Shown piece after piece: positions 8,007 through 13,756 of a stretch of DNA of 13,756 nt. Positions within the stretch are counted from its first letter, which is position 1, and each line of letters opens with the position of its first letter. Location: positions 1 to 13,756 of the forward strand of contig JASHXS010000192.1 of assembly GCA_030043405.1 (NCBI GenBank). Reading direction: 5' to 3'. The DNA comes from Thermoplasmata archaeon. Its GTDB lineage: Archaea; Thermoplasmatota; Thermoplasmata; Lutacidiplasmatales; UBA184. The notes beneath the pieces were generated by a model, which saw only the letters and a list, made by a program, of their open reading frames with translations, was not told the origin of the DNA and ran no database searches. Made by a program: the position numbers and the translations under genes.

Positions 8007-8025
8007 GGCCTCCGGAAGGCCTTTT
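8007..8025 (+). terminator. Small hairpin followed by TTTT after the methyltransferase gene
   Basis: A five-base perfect stem (GGCCT with AGGCC, loop of five bases) is followed directly by four T. It sits 17 bases after the stop at 7990, so it could end the larB-methyltransferase transcript. The T run is short and also forms part of the putative promoter of the next gene, so this is weak. Confidence 0.25.
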
Positions 8026-8027
8026 CT
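8020..8027 (+). promoter_or_regulatory. Possible degenerate TATA box (CCTTTTCT) for the coiled-coil gene
   Basis: The octamer CCTTTTCT is identical to the one upstream of pyrF at 12209-12216, and both are about 28 bases before an in-frame GTG. The repetition of motif and spacing is the main argument; the box itself is poor. Confidence 0.35.
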
Positions 8028-8050
8028 GGGGTTTGGTGCCTCGGCCCTTC

Positions 8051-8953
8051 GTGCCCCCACGCCCGATGCTCTCCGAAGCCGAGGAGGAACAGGAAGCCGC
8101 GACCCGGACCCGGCTCCGGGAGCTCGAGTCAAAGTTCCACTCCCTGGAGACTCGCCGACGGACCCTCATCGAGGAGATGCGTCGGCTATCGGCCGAGCAG
8201 AAGGCACTGTACGACCGCCGACAGGCTCCCCAGGCCGAGGTCGAGAAGCTGTACAACGAGCACGGGGAGCTAGGTCACCAACTCTCGACCACCCGGCGTT
8301 CGCTCGAGGCGGCCCGGCGCCACCTCGAGGCCGCGATCGGGGGGATGCGCGAGCTTCGGTCCACCTTCCCACCCGCGGACCGCCTGCGCCCCGCCCAGCT
8401 CAAGAAGGAGATCGCCGAACTGGAGCACCGCCAGCAGACCTCCGCGCTGACCTTGGATGAAGAGAACGCCCTCATCGGTCGCCTGCGGGACCGGTCGAAG
8501 ATGCTGAAGGAGGCGGAGGCCCGAACCGCCGTGGTCGCGGAGCACGAGCGGCTCCGAAAAGAGGCCGAGGAACGAGTCACCGCGTGCCGGGCGGAGGTGG
8601 AACGCCTGGTCCAGGAGCTGAACCGACTCCGGTACGAACGCGACGCCAAGATGGGTGCCGTTCGCTCGAAGCTCGTGGACGCCGGCAGCGTGGTCGCCGA
8701 GCTGCGAGCCAAGGGCAAGGCCCGAGCCGAGGTCATGGACCAGATCGACGCCCTCGGCCAGCAGATGGCCGGGGTCGATCGTGAGGCCGACCAGCTGATC
8801 GGGGAGTCCCGGGCCCGCCGCGACGAGGCGCGCAAGACCCTGCGGGCGTACTCGCGCGGGGCGCACCGGACGACCGAGGACCTGATCGCGTCCACGGCCG
8901 AGGCGAACCTCGAGGCCCTGCTCAAGCGCGGAAAGGTCACGCTCGGCGGATAG
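8051..8953 (+). CDS. Archaeal coiled-coil protein (COG1340-type)
   Basis: A 300-residue, highly charged protein that is almost entirely helical: heptad-like runs rich in Glu, Arg, Leu and Ala cover about residues 8-265, interrupted near FPPADRL (106-112). The C-terminal end, reading ANLEALLKRGKVTLGG, resembles the short tail of archaeal COG1340 coiled-coil proteins, whose function is not established; database names such as phosphoserine phosphatase for this group are not supported by any catalytic motif here. No signal peptide or membrane segment is seen, so it is probably cytoplasmic. The start is uncertain: GTG 8051 fits the CCTTTTCT box spacing, ATG 8066 would need a 15-base leader, and TTG 8033 is also in frame. 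It ends 15 bases from the converging FKBP gene. Confidence 0.78.
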   Translation: MPPRPMLSEAEEEQEAATRTRLRELESKFHSLETRRRTLIEEMRRLSAEQKALYDRRQAPQAEVEKLYNEHGELGHQLSTTRRSLEAARRHLEAAIGGMRELRSTFPPADRLRPAQLKKEIAELEHRQQTSALTLDEENALIGRLRDRSKMLKEAEARTAVVAEHERLRKEAEERVTACRAEVERLVQELNRLRYERDAKMGAVRSKLVDAGSVVAELRAKGKARAEVMDQIDALGQQMAGVDREADQLIGESRARRDEARKTLRAYSRGAHRTTEDLIASTAEANLEALLKRGKVTLGG

Positions 8954-8968
8954 TCCCGACGGCGCCGC

Positions 8969-9904
8969 TCAGCTCGAAACGATCTGGACGACCGTCACCC
9001 GGAACGTCAGGCTCTGCCCGACGACCTCCGAGTTCCAGCTGATCGTGTAGGTGCTGTTGGCGAGGTTGACGCCGACGATGAGGAAGTGGCTCGTGGGCTC
9101 GCCCCCGCCGCAGGCGCGGCTGGCCGAGAAGGTGCCCAGGAGGTTCCCGTAGTTGCTCGGCGTGATGTCGTTGTAGAGGCTGATCGTGGTGGCGTTCACG
9201 CCGGTGACGGTCGCGTTCCACCCGGTCAGATGGGCCACGAAACCGATCGTGGGCAGGCTCTCGACGCTGACGTCCGTGGCGTTGACGGAAAAGACGACGT
9301 CGGTCCACCCGTACGTCGGGTCGGCGAAGGTGACCCCCGGGGTCGCGAAGACGCCCGGATACTGCGCGGTGAAGTTCCCGGTGGATACGACCTGCAGCAC
9401 GGGGACCGTGAAGTTGAGCGGGAGGGTCGCCTCGCAGCTCGGGTTCAGGGGGCCGTAGGCGAGGCTCACGGGCATGGTGATGTAACGGGTCTGGTTGACG
9501 ACCATGCCGATCATCCCTTGCCAGAAGCCGGGGACGACGCCCGAGAACGTCTGGTTGTTGACCGTGTACTGGCCGCTGTACGACCCGACGTAGACGCCCA
9601 GGGGGTTGTAGTTACTCGCCGACCCCGAGTGGGTCGAGGCGAATTCGAGCGACTTCGGGTACGTGATGTTGTCGAGGTAGACGGAGTAGATCGAGGTGTC
9701 GAACACCTTGTGGGTCTGGGGCCCGCTGGCGAACGAACCGATGTAGTTCACCGTCACGTTGTCGCCGACCTGGACCGCCGTCGGACCACTGATCGCCTTC
9801 GGGGTCAGCCACTGGTCGACCAGGTAGACGCCGACCCCGGCGACCACCAGCACCACGACGATGAGCACGATGACGACAATGCGGGAGGGGCCGGTCGTTG
9901 CCAT
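8969..9904 (-). CDS. Membrane-anchored extracytoplasmic FKBP-type peptidyl-prolyl isomerase
   Basis: A 311-residue protein with one N-terminal hydrophobic helix (residues 9-29) and a large exterior part, so a membrane-anchored or secreted protein. The FKBP domain is recognised from VGDNVTVNYIGSF (46-58), KVFDTS (66-71), GFWQGMIGM (126-134) and LAYGP (148-152). The flap region is long, as in SlyD-like archaeal FKBPs with an inserted chaperone domain. The C-terminal domain (about 185-308) ends in SLTFRVTVVQI, like the end domain of long archaeal FKBPs. It is rich in Thr, Ser and Asn, with ten N-x-S/T sequons between residues 49 and 283, suggesting surface glycosylation, and only two cysteines (157 and 265), which could form a disulfide. 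The frame is closed by a stop 30 bases upstream, so ATG 9904 is the start. No ribosome-binding site precedes it. The exact FKBP active residues were not matched one by one. Confidence 0.85.
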   Translation of the reverse strand: MATTGPSRIVVIVLIVVVLVVAGVGVYLVDQWLTPKAISGPTAVQVGDNVTVNYIGSFASGPQTHKVFDTSIYSVYLDNITYPKSLEFASTHSGSASNYNPLGVYVGSYSGQYTVNNQTFSGVVPGFWQGMIGMVVNQTRYITMPVSLAYGPLNPSCEATLPLNFTVPVLQVVSTGNFTAQYPGVFATPGVTFADPTYGWTDVVFSVNATDVSVESLPTIGFVAHLTGWNATVTGVNATTISLYNDITPSNYGNLLGTFSASRACGGGEPTSHFLIVGVNLANSTYTISWNSEVVGQSLTFRVTVVQIVSS

Positions 9905-9934
9905 GGATCTAGGATGTGGTTGGAACGTTGGGGG

Positions 9935-9985
9935 TCAGTTCGTCGCAGTTCTCGTCACCGAATCGGAGAGACAGGTGGTCCTCAT
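9935..9985 (-). CDS. Possible 16-codon leader ORF upstream of the FKBP gene
   Basis: An ATG at 9985 opens a 16-residue frame (MRTTCLSDSVTRTATN) that ends in TGA at 9935, 30 bases before the FKBP start and in the same frame. The ATG lies about 31 bases after the centre of the strong TATA box at 10012-10019, so it falls just inside the predicted transcript start, where this window's real start codons lie. Five of 16 residues are threonine. It could be a translated regulatory leader, or only chance in an untranslated leader. Expression is not shown by sequence alone. Confidence 0.25.
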   Translation of the reverse strand: MRTTCLSDSVTRTATN

Positions 9986-10011
9986 TCCCCCGGGCCCCCG
10001 AGCCCGCCCCT

Positions 10012-10019
10012 CATATAAA
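10012..10019 (-). promoter_or_regulatory. TATA box upstream of the FKBP gene
   Basis: TTTATATG on the minus strand is the clearest TATA box in the window. The predicted transcript start is near 9989, leaving about 85 bases before the FKBP ATG, unlike the leaderless spacing of the other genes. On the plus strand no gene follows it. Confidence 0.6.
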
Positions 10020-10047
10020 TGCTCCCGAGGCCGGCGGGCCCGCGCCG

Positions 10048-10959
10048 TCAGTCGGCGCGGTCGGCGAGGCGGAGTTTCCCGACGATCGGCTCCTCCACGA
10101 CCCCCGCCTCTTCGAGCCGGGTGAGCACCACTTCCGCGCGCCGTTCCGCCAGGCCTTGCGAACCGACGCGCGCCAGCAGCTCCCGCCGGTCGGCGTAGCT
10201 GTCCAAGGAAGCGTCGGCCACCTGGTCCAGCAGGTCCAGGACCAGGGCCTCCTCCGCGCGTTCGGCGGCGGTCGGGGCGGGCCGGACCGGCGGGGGCGGG
10301 TCGTGATGGATCTGCACGGTCGCGGCGGGGGGCGGAGGGGAGAGGGTCGAGGTCGTGCCCCCGACCCGACGCACGGCGGCGGCCAGGCTCGCTCGGAGCC
10401 CCGGGCGGTCGGCCCCCCCGAACCGCCGTAACGCCTCGGTCGCCGCGACGGTCCAGAGATCCGGCACCGGCGTCGCGCCGGGAGGCGAGCCCGCGGCCAG
10501 TCGGTCGATCAGGTCGAGCCGGTCGAGGGTCTGACCGACGGCCTCGGCAAGCACGGCCCGCTCCTCGGACTCCGGGACCGACCGGATGGTCTCGGCCCGG
10601 ATGGAGACGTACGACGAGCCGTCGCGGCCCCGATAGAGGTGGACCTTGCCCACGACCAGCGCGGGGCGCGTCTCGGTGATGCCTCGCAGCTGGGCCATCG
10701 CCCGGGGCTGGAACGAACCGGCCGTGACCGCGACAGCCCCCGTCGGGTCCGTGAGCCGGGCACGCCAGAACGGCTGGCTCTCGTCGCGACCGATCGATTC
10801 CGCCGGGGAGAGGGCCCCGGCGACCAGGACGCGGTTCAAGCGGCCGCCGAACGGAGTGAGGAGATACGAAGCGGCCCGTTCGCCGGAGCCCCGCTCTTCT
10901 TCGGTGGCGGATTCGAGTTCGCGCGCGGTCACCCGCCAGGCGGGCTCGCGGAGGGTCAC
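10048..10959 (-). CDS. RPA-associated protein (COG3390-type, OB-fold)
   Basis: A 303-residue protein of the archaeal RPA-associated group, whose genes in haloarchaea (rpap1, rpap3) sit in operons with rpa genes and act with them on single-stranded DNA. An OB-fold covers about residues 41-127, with NRVLVAGAL (42-50), FWRARLTDPTGAVAVTAGSF (64-83) and LVVGKVHLYR (101-110), the typical pattern of this family. A proline-rich linker (about 205-230) follows. The last 70 residues look like a winged-helix (ALVLDLLDQVADAS, then RAEVVLTRLEEAGVVEEP), comparable to RPA32-type ends. The start is GTG 10959, overlapping the rpa stop by four bases (GTGA); no other start fits the junction. Translation is probably coupled to rpa. 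Confidence 0.87.
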   Translation of the reverse strand: MTLREPAWRVTARELESATEEERGSGERAASYLLTPFGGRLNRVLVAGALSPAESIGRDESQPFWRARLTDPTGAVAVTAGSFQPRAMAQLRGITETRPALVVGKVHLYRGRDGSSYVSIRAETIRSVPESEERAVLAEAVGQTLDRLDLIDRLAAGSPPGATPVPDLWTVAATEALRRFGGADRPGLRASLAAAVRRVGGTTSTLSPPPPAATVQIHHDPPPPVRPAPTAAERAEEALVLDLLDQVADASLDSYADRRELLARVGSQGLAERRAEVVLTRLEEAGVVEEPIVGKLRLADRAD

Positions 10960-12125
10960 GGCCGCCCCACGCCGATCCGGGCTCCCAGCTGCTCGGCGGT
11001 CGACTCGAGGTCGACCTCGGTCGGCTCGAGCGACTCCGGCACGAGGGTGATCCCGAAATCGTCCTTCGTGGCCGTCCCCCGTACCCGCAACCGCCGACCG
11101 AGGACGGCCTCCAAGAGCTCGCCCTCCAGGGTCGCGGGGTCCGGCAGTTCTCGAAGCCGGGCCCGACACGCCTCGAGCGTGGTCCCCCAGAGCCGTTCCG
11201 TCTCCGCCCGACCGGCATTCACGGTGACCGACCCGGTCCCATCATCGAGCACGAGTCGCGCCCGGAGGTCGGGTTCGCCCGTCACGGCGCCGTGGACCCG
11301 ACACAGCCCGGCCGTCACGGAACGACGACACTGGGGACATCGGTAGACGAGGCCGCTGGGCGGCAGCAACGCCACGACGCGACCTTCCACCGCGAACACG
11401 CCCGACCCCCCGCGCCGTTCGGCCTCGGCCATGAGAAGAGGGGGCGCCTGCAGGATCGAGTCGACGGGCGGCAAGCCCTCGACGTCGACGCGGCGGACGC
11501 TCGAGCGCTCGTCCAGGACGAGCTGGGGCGCGCCCCGGAAGCTCCGCACGTATCCCCCGACCACCTCGACCGCCTCCCCCGGACGCAGCCGGAAGTCGGT
11601 CCAGGCCGAGAACGCCACCGTACCCGAGGGATCGGCGAGCAGGCCCTCGAACACGGCCCGTCGTTCCTCGCCGACCGCCACGCTCCGCTCGGCCGAACGG
11701 ATGACGCGAGCGATCACCCGGAACCCGTCGTCCGACGGTCGAAGCTCCGCGACCGGACGGTGCGGCAGGCTCGTCGGATCCACCCGAGGCAGCTCGGCCT
11801 CGCTCGCCGGCCCGACCCGGGATTTCCAGGAGAAGGTCACCTCCGGTCGGCCCCGAAACTCGCCGACCTCCGGGGCGACCGCCCGGAGGACCGTCCCTCG
11901 TTCGATCCCCTCCCGGGGGGGGTCCCACCAGGTGAAGCGGACCGTGGCCGTGCCGTCCGTGAGGAGGCCCGAGAGCAAGGGTCGCCGTCCCCCGTCGGAT
12001 TTTCGGGTGACCTCGCGGCGCTCGACTGCTACCACCCGGGCGACGAACTCGACGGGGGGGTCGCCCGGTCGGAGCTCGCGCAGCCGCACCTCGCGGGGAG
12101 TCGGCGGGTCCGGGGATCGCTCCAT
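10956..12125 (-). CDS. Replication protein A, single-stranded DNA-binding (three OB-folds with zinc finger)
   Basis: A 389-residue archaeal RPA large-subunit homologue, binding single-stranded DNA in replication, repair and recombination. Three OB-like units can be traced: about 13-105 (LLTDGTATVRFTWWD), 124-220 (LLADPSGTVAFSAWTDF) and 240-365 (LVLDDGTGSVTVNAG). The third holds a zinc-finger pattern C-x2-C-x8-C-x2-H with Cys263, Cys266, Cys275 and His278, as in the zinc-bearing OB-fold of RPA70. The ATG at 12125 is preceded by a TATA box at 12157-12162 giving a leader of about eight bases. It is the first gene of a two-gene operon with the RPA-associated gene and diverges from pyrF. Confidence 0.92.
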   Translation of the reverse strand: MERSPDPPTPREVRLRELRPGDPPVEFVARVVAVERREVTRKSDGGRRPLLSGLLTDGTATVRFTWWDPPREGIERGTVLRAVAPEVGEFRGRPEVTFSWKSRVGPASEAELPRVDPTSLPHRPVAELRPSDDGFRVIARVIRSAERSVAVGEERRAVFEGLLADPSGTVAFSAWTDFRLRPGEAVEVVGGYVRSFRGAPQLVLDERSSVRRVDVEGLPPVDSILQAPPLLMAEAERRGGSGVFAVEGRVVALLPPSGLVYRCPQCRRSVTAGLCRVHGAVTGEPDLRARLVLDDGTGSVTVNAGRAETERLWGTTLEACRARLRELPDPATLEGELLEAVLGRRLRVRGTATKDDFGITLVPESLEPTEVDLESTAEQLGARIGVGRP

Positions 12126-12156
12126 GGGTGGTCGAGGGGCCGAGCGGGAGGGCGCG

Positions 12157-12162
12157 ATAAAA
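12157..12162 (-). promoter_or_regulatory. TATA box for the rpa-rpap operon
   Basis: TTTTAT on the minus strand, centred about 35 bases before the rpa ATG at 12125, predicts a leader of about eight bases. It is the main AT-rich island near rpa in the gap to pyrF. Confidence 0.6.
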
Positions 12163-12208
12163 GCCTCCCGGGCCCGACGGGCGATGCCTCGGTCGTCGTC
12201 CGCACAAT

Positions 12209-12216
12209 CCTTTTCT
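12209..12216 (+). promoter_or_regulatory. Degenerate TATA box (CCTTTTCT) for pyrF
   Basis: A T-rich octamer centred about 28 bases before the GTG at 12241, matching leaderless spacing. The same octamer precedes the coiled-coil gene at a similar distance. It is weaker than a consensus TATA box. Confidence 0.45.
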
Positions 12217-12240
12217 CCCGACCGACCTCATCAAGCCCCG

Positions 12241-13083
12241 GTGCCGCAGCGGTTCATCGACCGGGTGGACCGGATCCTCAAGGCGCGGGACTCCCTCGTC
12301 TGTGTCGGCCTCGACCCGGACCCCGCCCTCCTGCCGAAGCCCCTCCGACGTCTGGCGCCGGCCCGCCAGCTCGACACCTTCCTGAACGGGGTGGTCGACG
12401 CGACGTACGAGCACGCGGCCGCGTACAAGATGCAGCTCGCCAGCTACCTCGGCTACGGCGAGGCCGGGATCCGGAGCCTGGTCCGAGTGGCGAAACGCAT
12501 CGGCCCCACCCGGCTGCGGATCCTCGACCTGAAGGCGAACGACTTCCCGAACACCATGCGACTGTACCGCGACGCCGTCTTCGACGAGCTGGGGTTCGAC
12601 GCGGTCACGGTCACCCCGTGGCTCGGGTGGGAGACGCTCGGCCCGTTCCTGGATGACCCGGCGCACGGGGTCTTCGTGGTCGCCCACTCCTCGAACCCGG
12701 GTTCCGTGGATTTCCAGGAGATCCCGACGCCGCGGGGGCCCCTGTGGCTCGCGGTGCTCGGCGAAGTCCGCCGGCTGGGACACACGCACGGGAACGTCGG
12801 GGCCGTGGTGGGCGCCACCTTCTCCGACACCTTCCGCCCGGCCCGCGCGGCCCTCGGGAACCGCATCCCGATCCTCGCGCCGGGCGTCGGCGCCCAGGGT
12901 GGGTCGCTCGCGGCGCTCGTGCGGGAGGGGGTGGACTCCGAAGGTCGGGCCCTCCTCGTGAGCGCGTCCCGTTCCATCCTCTACGCCGCCTCCGACGCCT
13001 CCTGGAAGAAGGCCGCCCGGGCCGAAGCCGGTCGCCTGAAGGTGCAGGTCAACCAGCTGCGCGCAGGCTTGCGTAGAGACTGA
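12241..13083 (+). CDS. pyrF: Orotidine 5'-phosphate decarboxylase (long, PyrF type 2)
   Basis: A 280-residue TIM-barrel enzyme that decarboxylates OMP to UMP, the last step of pyrimidine synthesis. The N-terminal substrate strand is CVGLDPDP (21-28, Asp25). The catalytic DxKxxD motif is DLKAND (Asp96, Lys98, Asp101). The type 2 hallmark SSNPGS (150-155), the phosphate loop APGVGAQGG (213-221) and SASRSILYA with Arg244 are all in place. Length and the SNPGS motif mark the long type 2 form, not the short form of about 220 residues found in many archaea. In frame upstream an ATG occurs at 12184, but GTG 12241 starts where the enzyme normally begins and fits the T-rich box at 12209-12216. Its last 35 bases overlap the converging glycosyltransferase gene. 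Confidence 0.94.
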   Translation: MPQRFIDRVDRILKARDSLVCVGLDPDPALLPKPLRRLAPARQLDTFLNGVVDATYEHAAAYKMQLASYLGYGEAGIRSLVRVAKRIGPTRLRILDLKANDFPNTMRLYRDAVFDELGFDAVTVTPWLGWETLGPFLDDPAHGVFVVAHSSNPGSVDFQEIPTPRGPLWLAVLGEVRRLGHTHGNVGAVVGATFSDTFRPARAALGNRIPILAPGVGAQGGSLAALVREGVDSEGRALLVSASRSILYAASDASWKKAARAEAGRLKVQVNQLRAGLRRD

Positions 13084-13756
13084 GCAGCTGCGCCGCGATC
13101 GTGGGGGCTCCATAGCGGGCCTCCGCTCGACGGCGGCCGGCGGCGCCCATCTGGCGGGCGGTCTCGGGATCGTCGAGCAGGCTCCGAACCTGCTTGGCCA
13201 CATCGGCGGCGATCAGGGGTTCCGCGAGCCGCCCCTCGACGCCCGGGTCGATCAGTTCGCGGACGCCGGGGAGATCGCCCACCACGACGGGTAGGCCCAT
13301 CGCCATCGCCTCGGCCACCGCCAGCCCGAATCCCTCCAAGCGATTCTGGGAAGGAAACACGAAGACGTCGGCCAGCGCGAGGTAGAGCGGTAGGTCCTCG
13401 TCGCTCACCGCCGGGCAGAACCGGACCCGGGCCTCGACGTCCAGCCGGCGGGCGAGTCGGACGAGGCTCGGCAGCCGGGGGCCGGCGCCGATGACCAGGA
13501 GGACGACGTCGCTCGGGAGCAGGCTGAGCGCTTCGAGGATGACGTTGACGCCCTTGTGCGGGACGAGTCGGCCGGTGAAGGCGAGGACCCGTTTCCCCTC
13601 GAGTCCGAGGCTGTGTCGCAAGGCGCTCGCGTCGAGCCCGGGCCGGAATCGCTCGAGGTCGACGACCGACGGGATCACTGCCAGGTCCCGGCCGCGCAGC
13701 ATCGCCGACGTGATGCCATAGCTCCGGGTGTGGACGATGACCCGGTCGACCTGGCG
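13049..13756 (-). CDS. Glycosyltransferase family 4 (partial, N-terminus outside window)
   Basis: The C-terminal 235 codons of a GT-B glycosyltransferase; the frame stays open to the window edge, so the acceptor-binding N-terminal domain is cut off. From the edge, VIVHTRSYG, then VIPSVVDLERFRP lead into the nucleotide-sugar domain with LAFTGRLVPHKGV, LLVIGAGPRLPSL and VFVFPSQNRLEGFGLAVAEAMAMGLPVVVGDLPGVREL. The last contains the E-x7-E motif of retaining family 4 enzymes that bind the donor sugar. The internal ATG at 13702 is not the start, since the homologous region continues upstream. The donor and acceptor are unknown; surface glycan, lipid or protein glycosylation are all possible. It overlaps pyrF by 35 bases tail to tail. 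Confidence 0.9.
   Translation of the reverse strand, partial: RQVDRVIVHTRSYGITSAMLRGRDLAVIPSVVDLERFRPGLDASALRHSLGLEGKRVLAFTGRLVPHKGVNVILEALSLLPSDVVLLVIGAGPRLPSLVRLARRLDVEARVRFCPAVSDEDLPLYLALADVFVFPSQNRLEGFGLAVAEAMAMGLPVVVGDLPGVRELIDPGVEGRLAEPLIAADVAKQVRSLLDDPETARQMGAAGRRRAEARYGAPTIAAQLLSLYASLRAAG

Noticed and set aside
12184..12186. In-frame ATG as start of pyrF
   Set aside because: It would add 19 residues not typical of the family and lies upstream of the T-rich box that fits the GTG at 12241.
11242..13203. A 653-codon minus-strand open frame spanning pyrF and part of rpa
   Set aside because: It crosses two well-recognised genes in other frames and its product is low-complexity; there is no start or motif support.
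1..13756. CRISPR array, insertion sequence, toxin-antitoxin or defence system
   Set aside because: No regularly spaced direct repeats, transposase, terminal inverted repeats, nuclease or antitoxin-like genes were seen; all larger genes belong to housekeeping or metabolic families.

Overview
The window reads as ordinary, gene-dense chromosome of a high-GC archaeon, most likely a member of the Thermoplasmatota or a related euryarchaeal lineage. The evidence is a replication protein A gene with a C-x2-C-x8-C-x2-H zinc finger coupled to an RPA-associated (COG3390-type) gene, an archaeal COG1340-type coiled-coil protein, a membrane-anchored FKBP isomerase, and AT-rich TATA-like boxes about 25-36 bases before start codons, which fits leaderless or nearly leaderless transcripts. 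The proteins are arginine-rich rather than strongly acidic, so a haloarchaeon is less likely. This placement is inference; there is no rRNA or tRNA in the window. Genes are packed tightly with short overlaps, and no mobile element, CRISPR array or RNA gene was seen.

Layout. 1-114 is uncharacterised flank. 115-963 (-) is a metal-dependent amidohydrolase, divergent from a PH-domain membrane protein (1055-1660, +). Next comes a fatty-acid oxidation electron-transfer block: fixC (1747-3048, +) followed by a GNAT acetyltransferase (3048-3686, +), facing a minus-strand operon of acyl-CoA dehydrogenase, etfB and etfA (6491 down to 3571). The two units meet in a 116-base convergent overlap. A short TATAT box between the acyl-CoA dehydrogenase and larB (6552-7310, +) may fire in both directions. 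larB overlaps a class I methyltransferase gene (7307-7990) by four bases and is followed by a coiled-coil protein (8051-8953).

The rest. A secreted or surface FKBP isomerase (8969-9904, -) has a strong TATA box far upstream and a possible 16-codon leader ORF between the two. An rpa-rpap operon (12125 down to 10048, -) diverges from pyrF (12241-13083, +), which overlaps by 35 bases the end of a glycosyltransferase that runs off the right edge.

How the genes fit together. Acyl-CoA dehydrogenase passes electrons to EtfAB, which would hand them to the membrane quinone pool through the FixC-type dehydrogenase. The ferredoxin-like partner FixX is not in the window. The rpa-rpap pair serves single-stranded DNA binding in replication and repair; pyrF makes UMP; larB makes the first intermediate of the nickel-pincer nucleotide cofactor, although no larA, larC or larE is nearby. 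I found no convincing new defence or mobile system. The most unusual signals are the putative leader ORF, the shared TATA box, the convergent overlaps and the isolated larB-methyltransferase pair.
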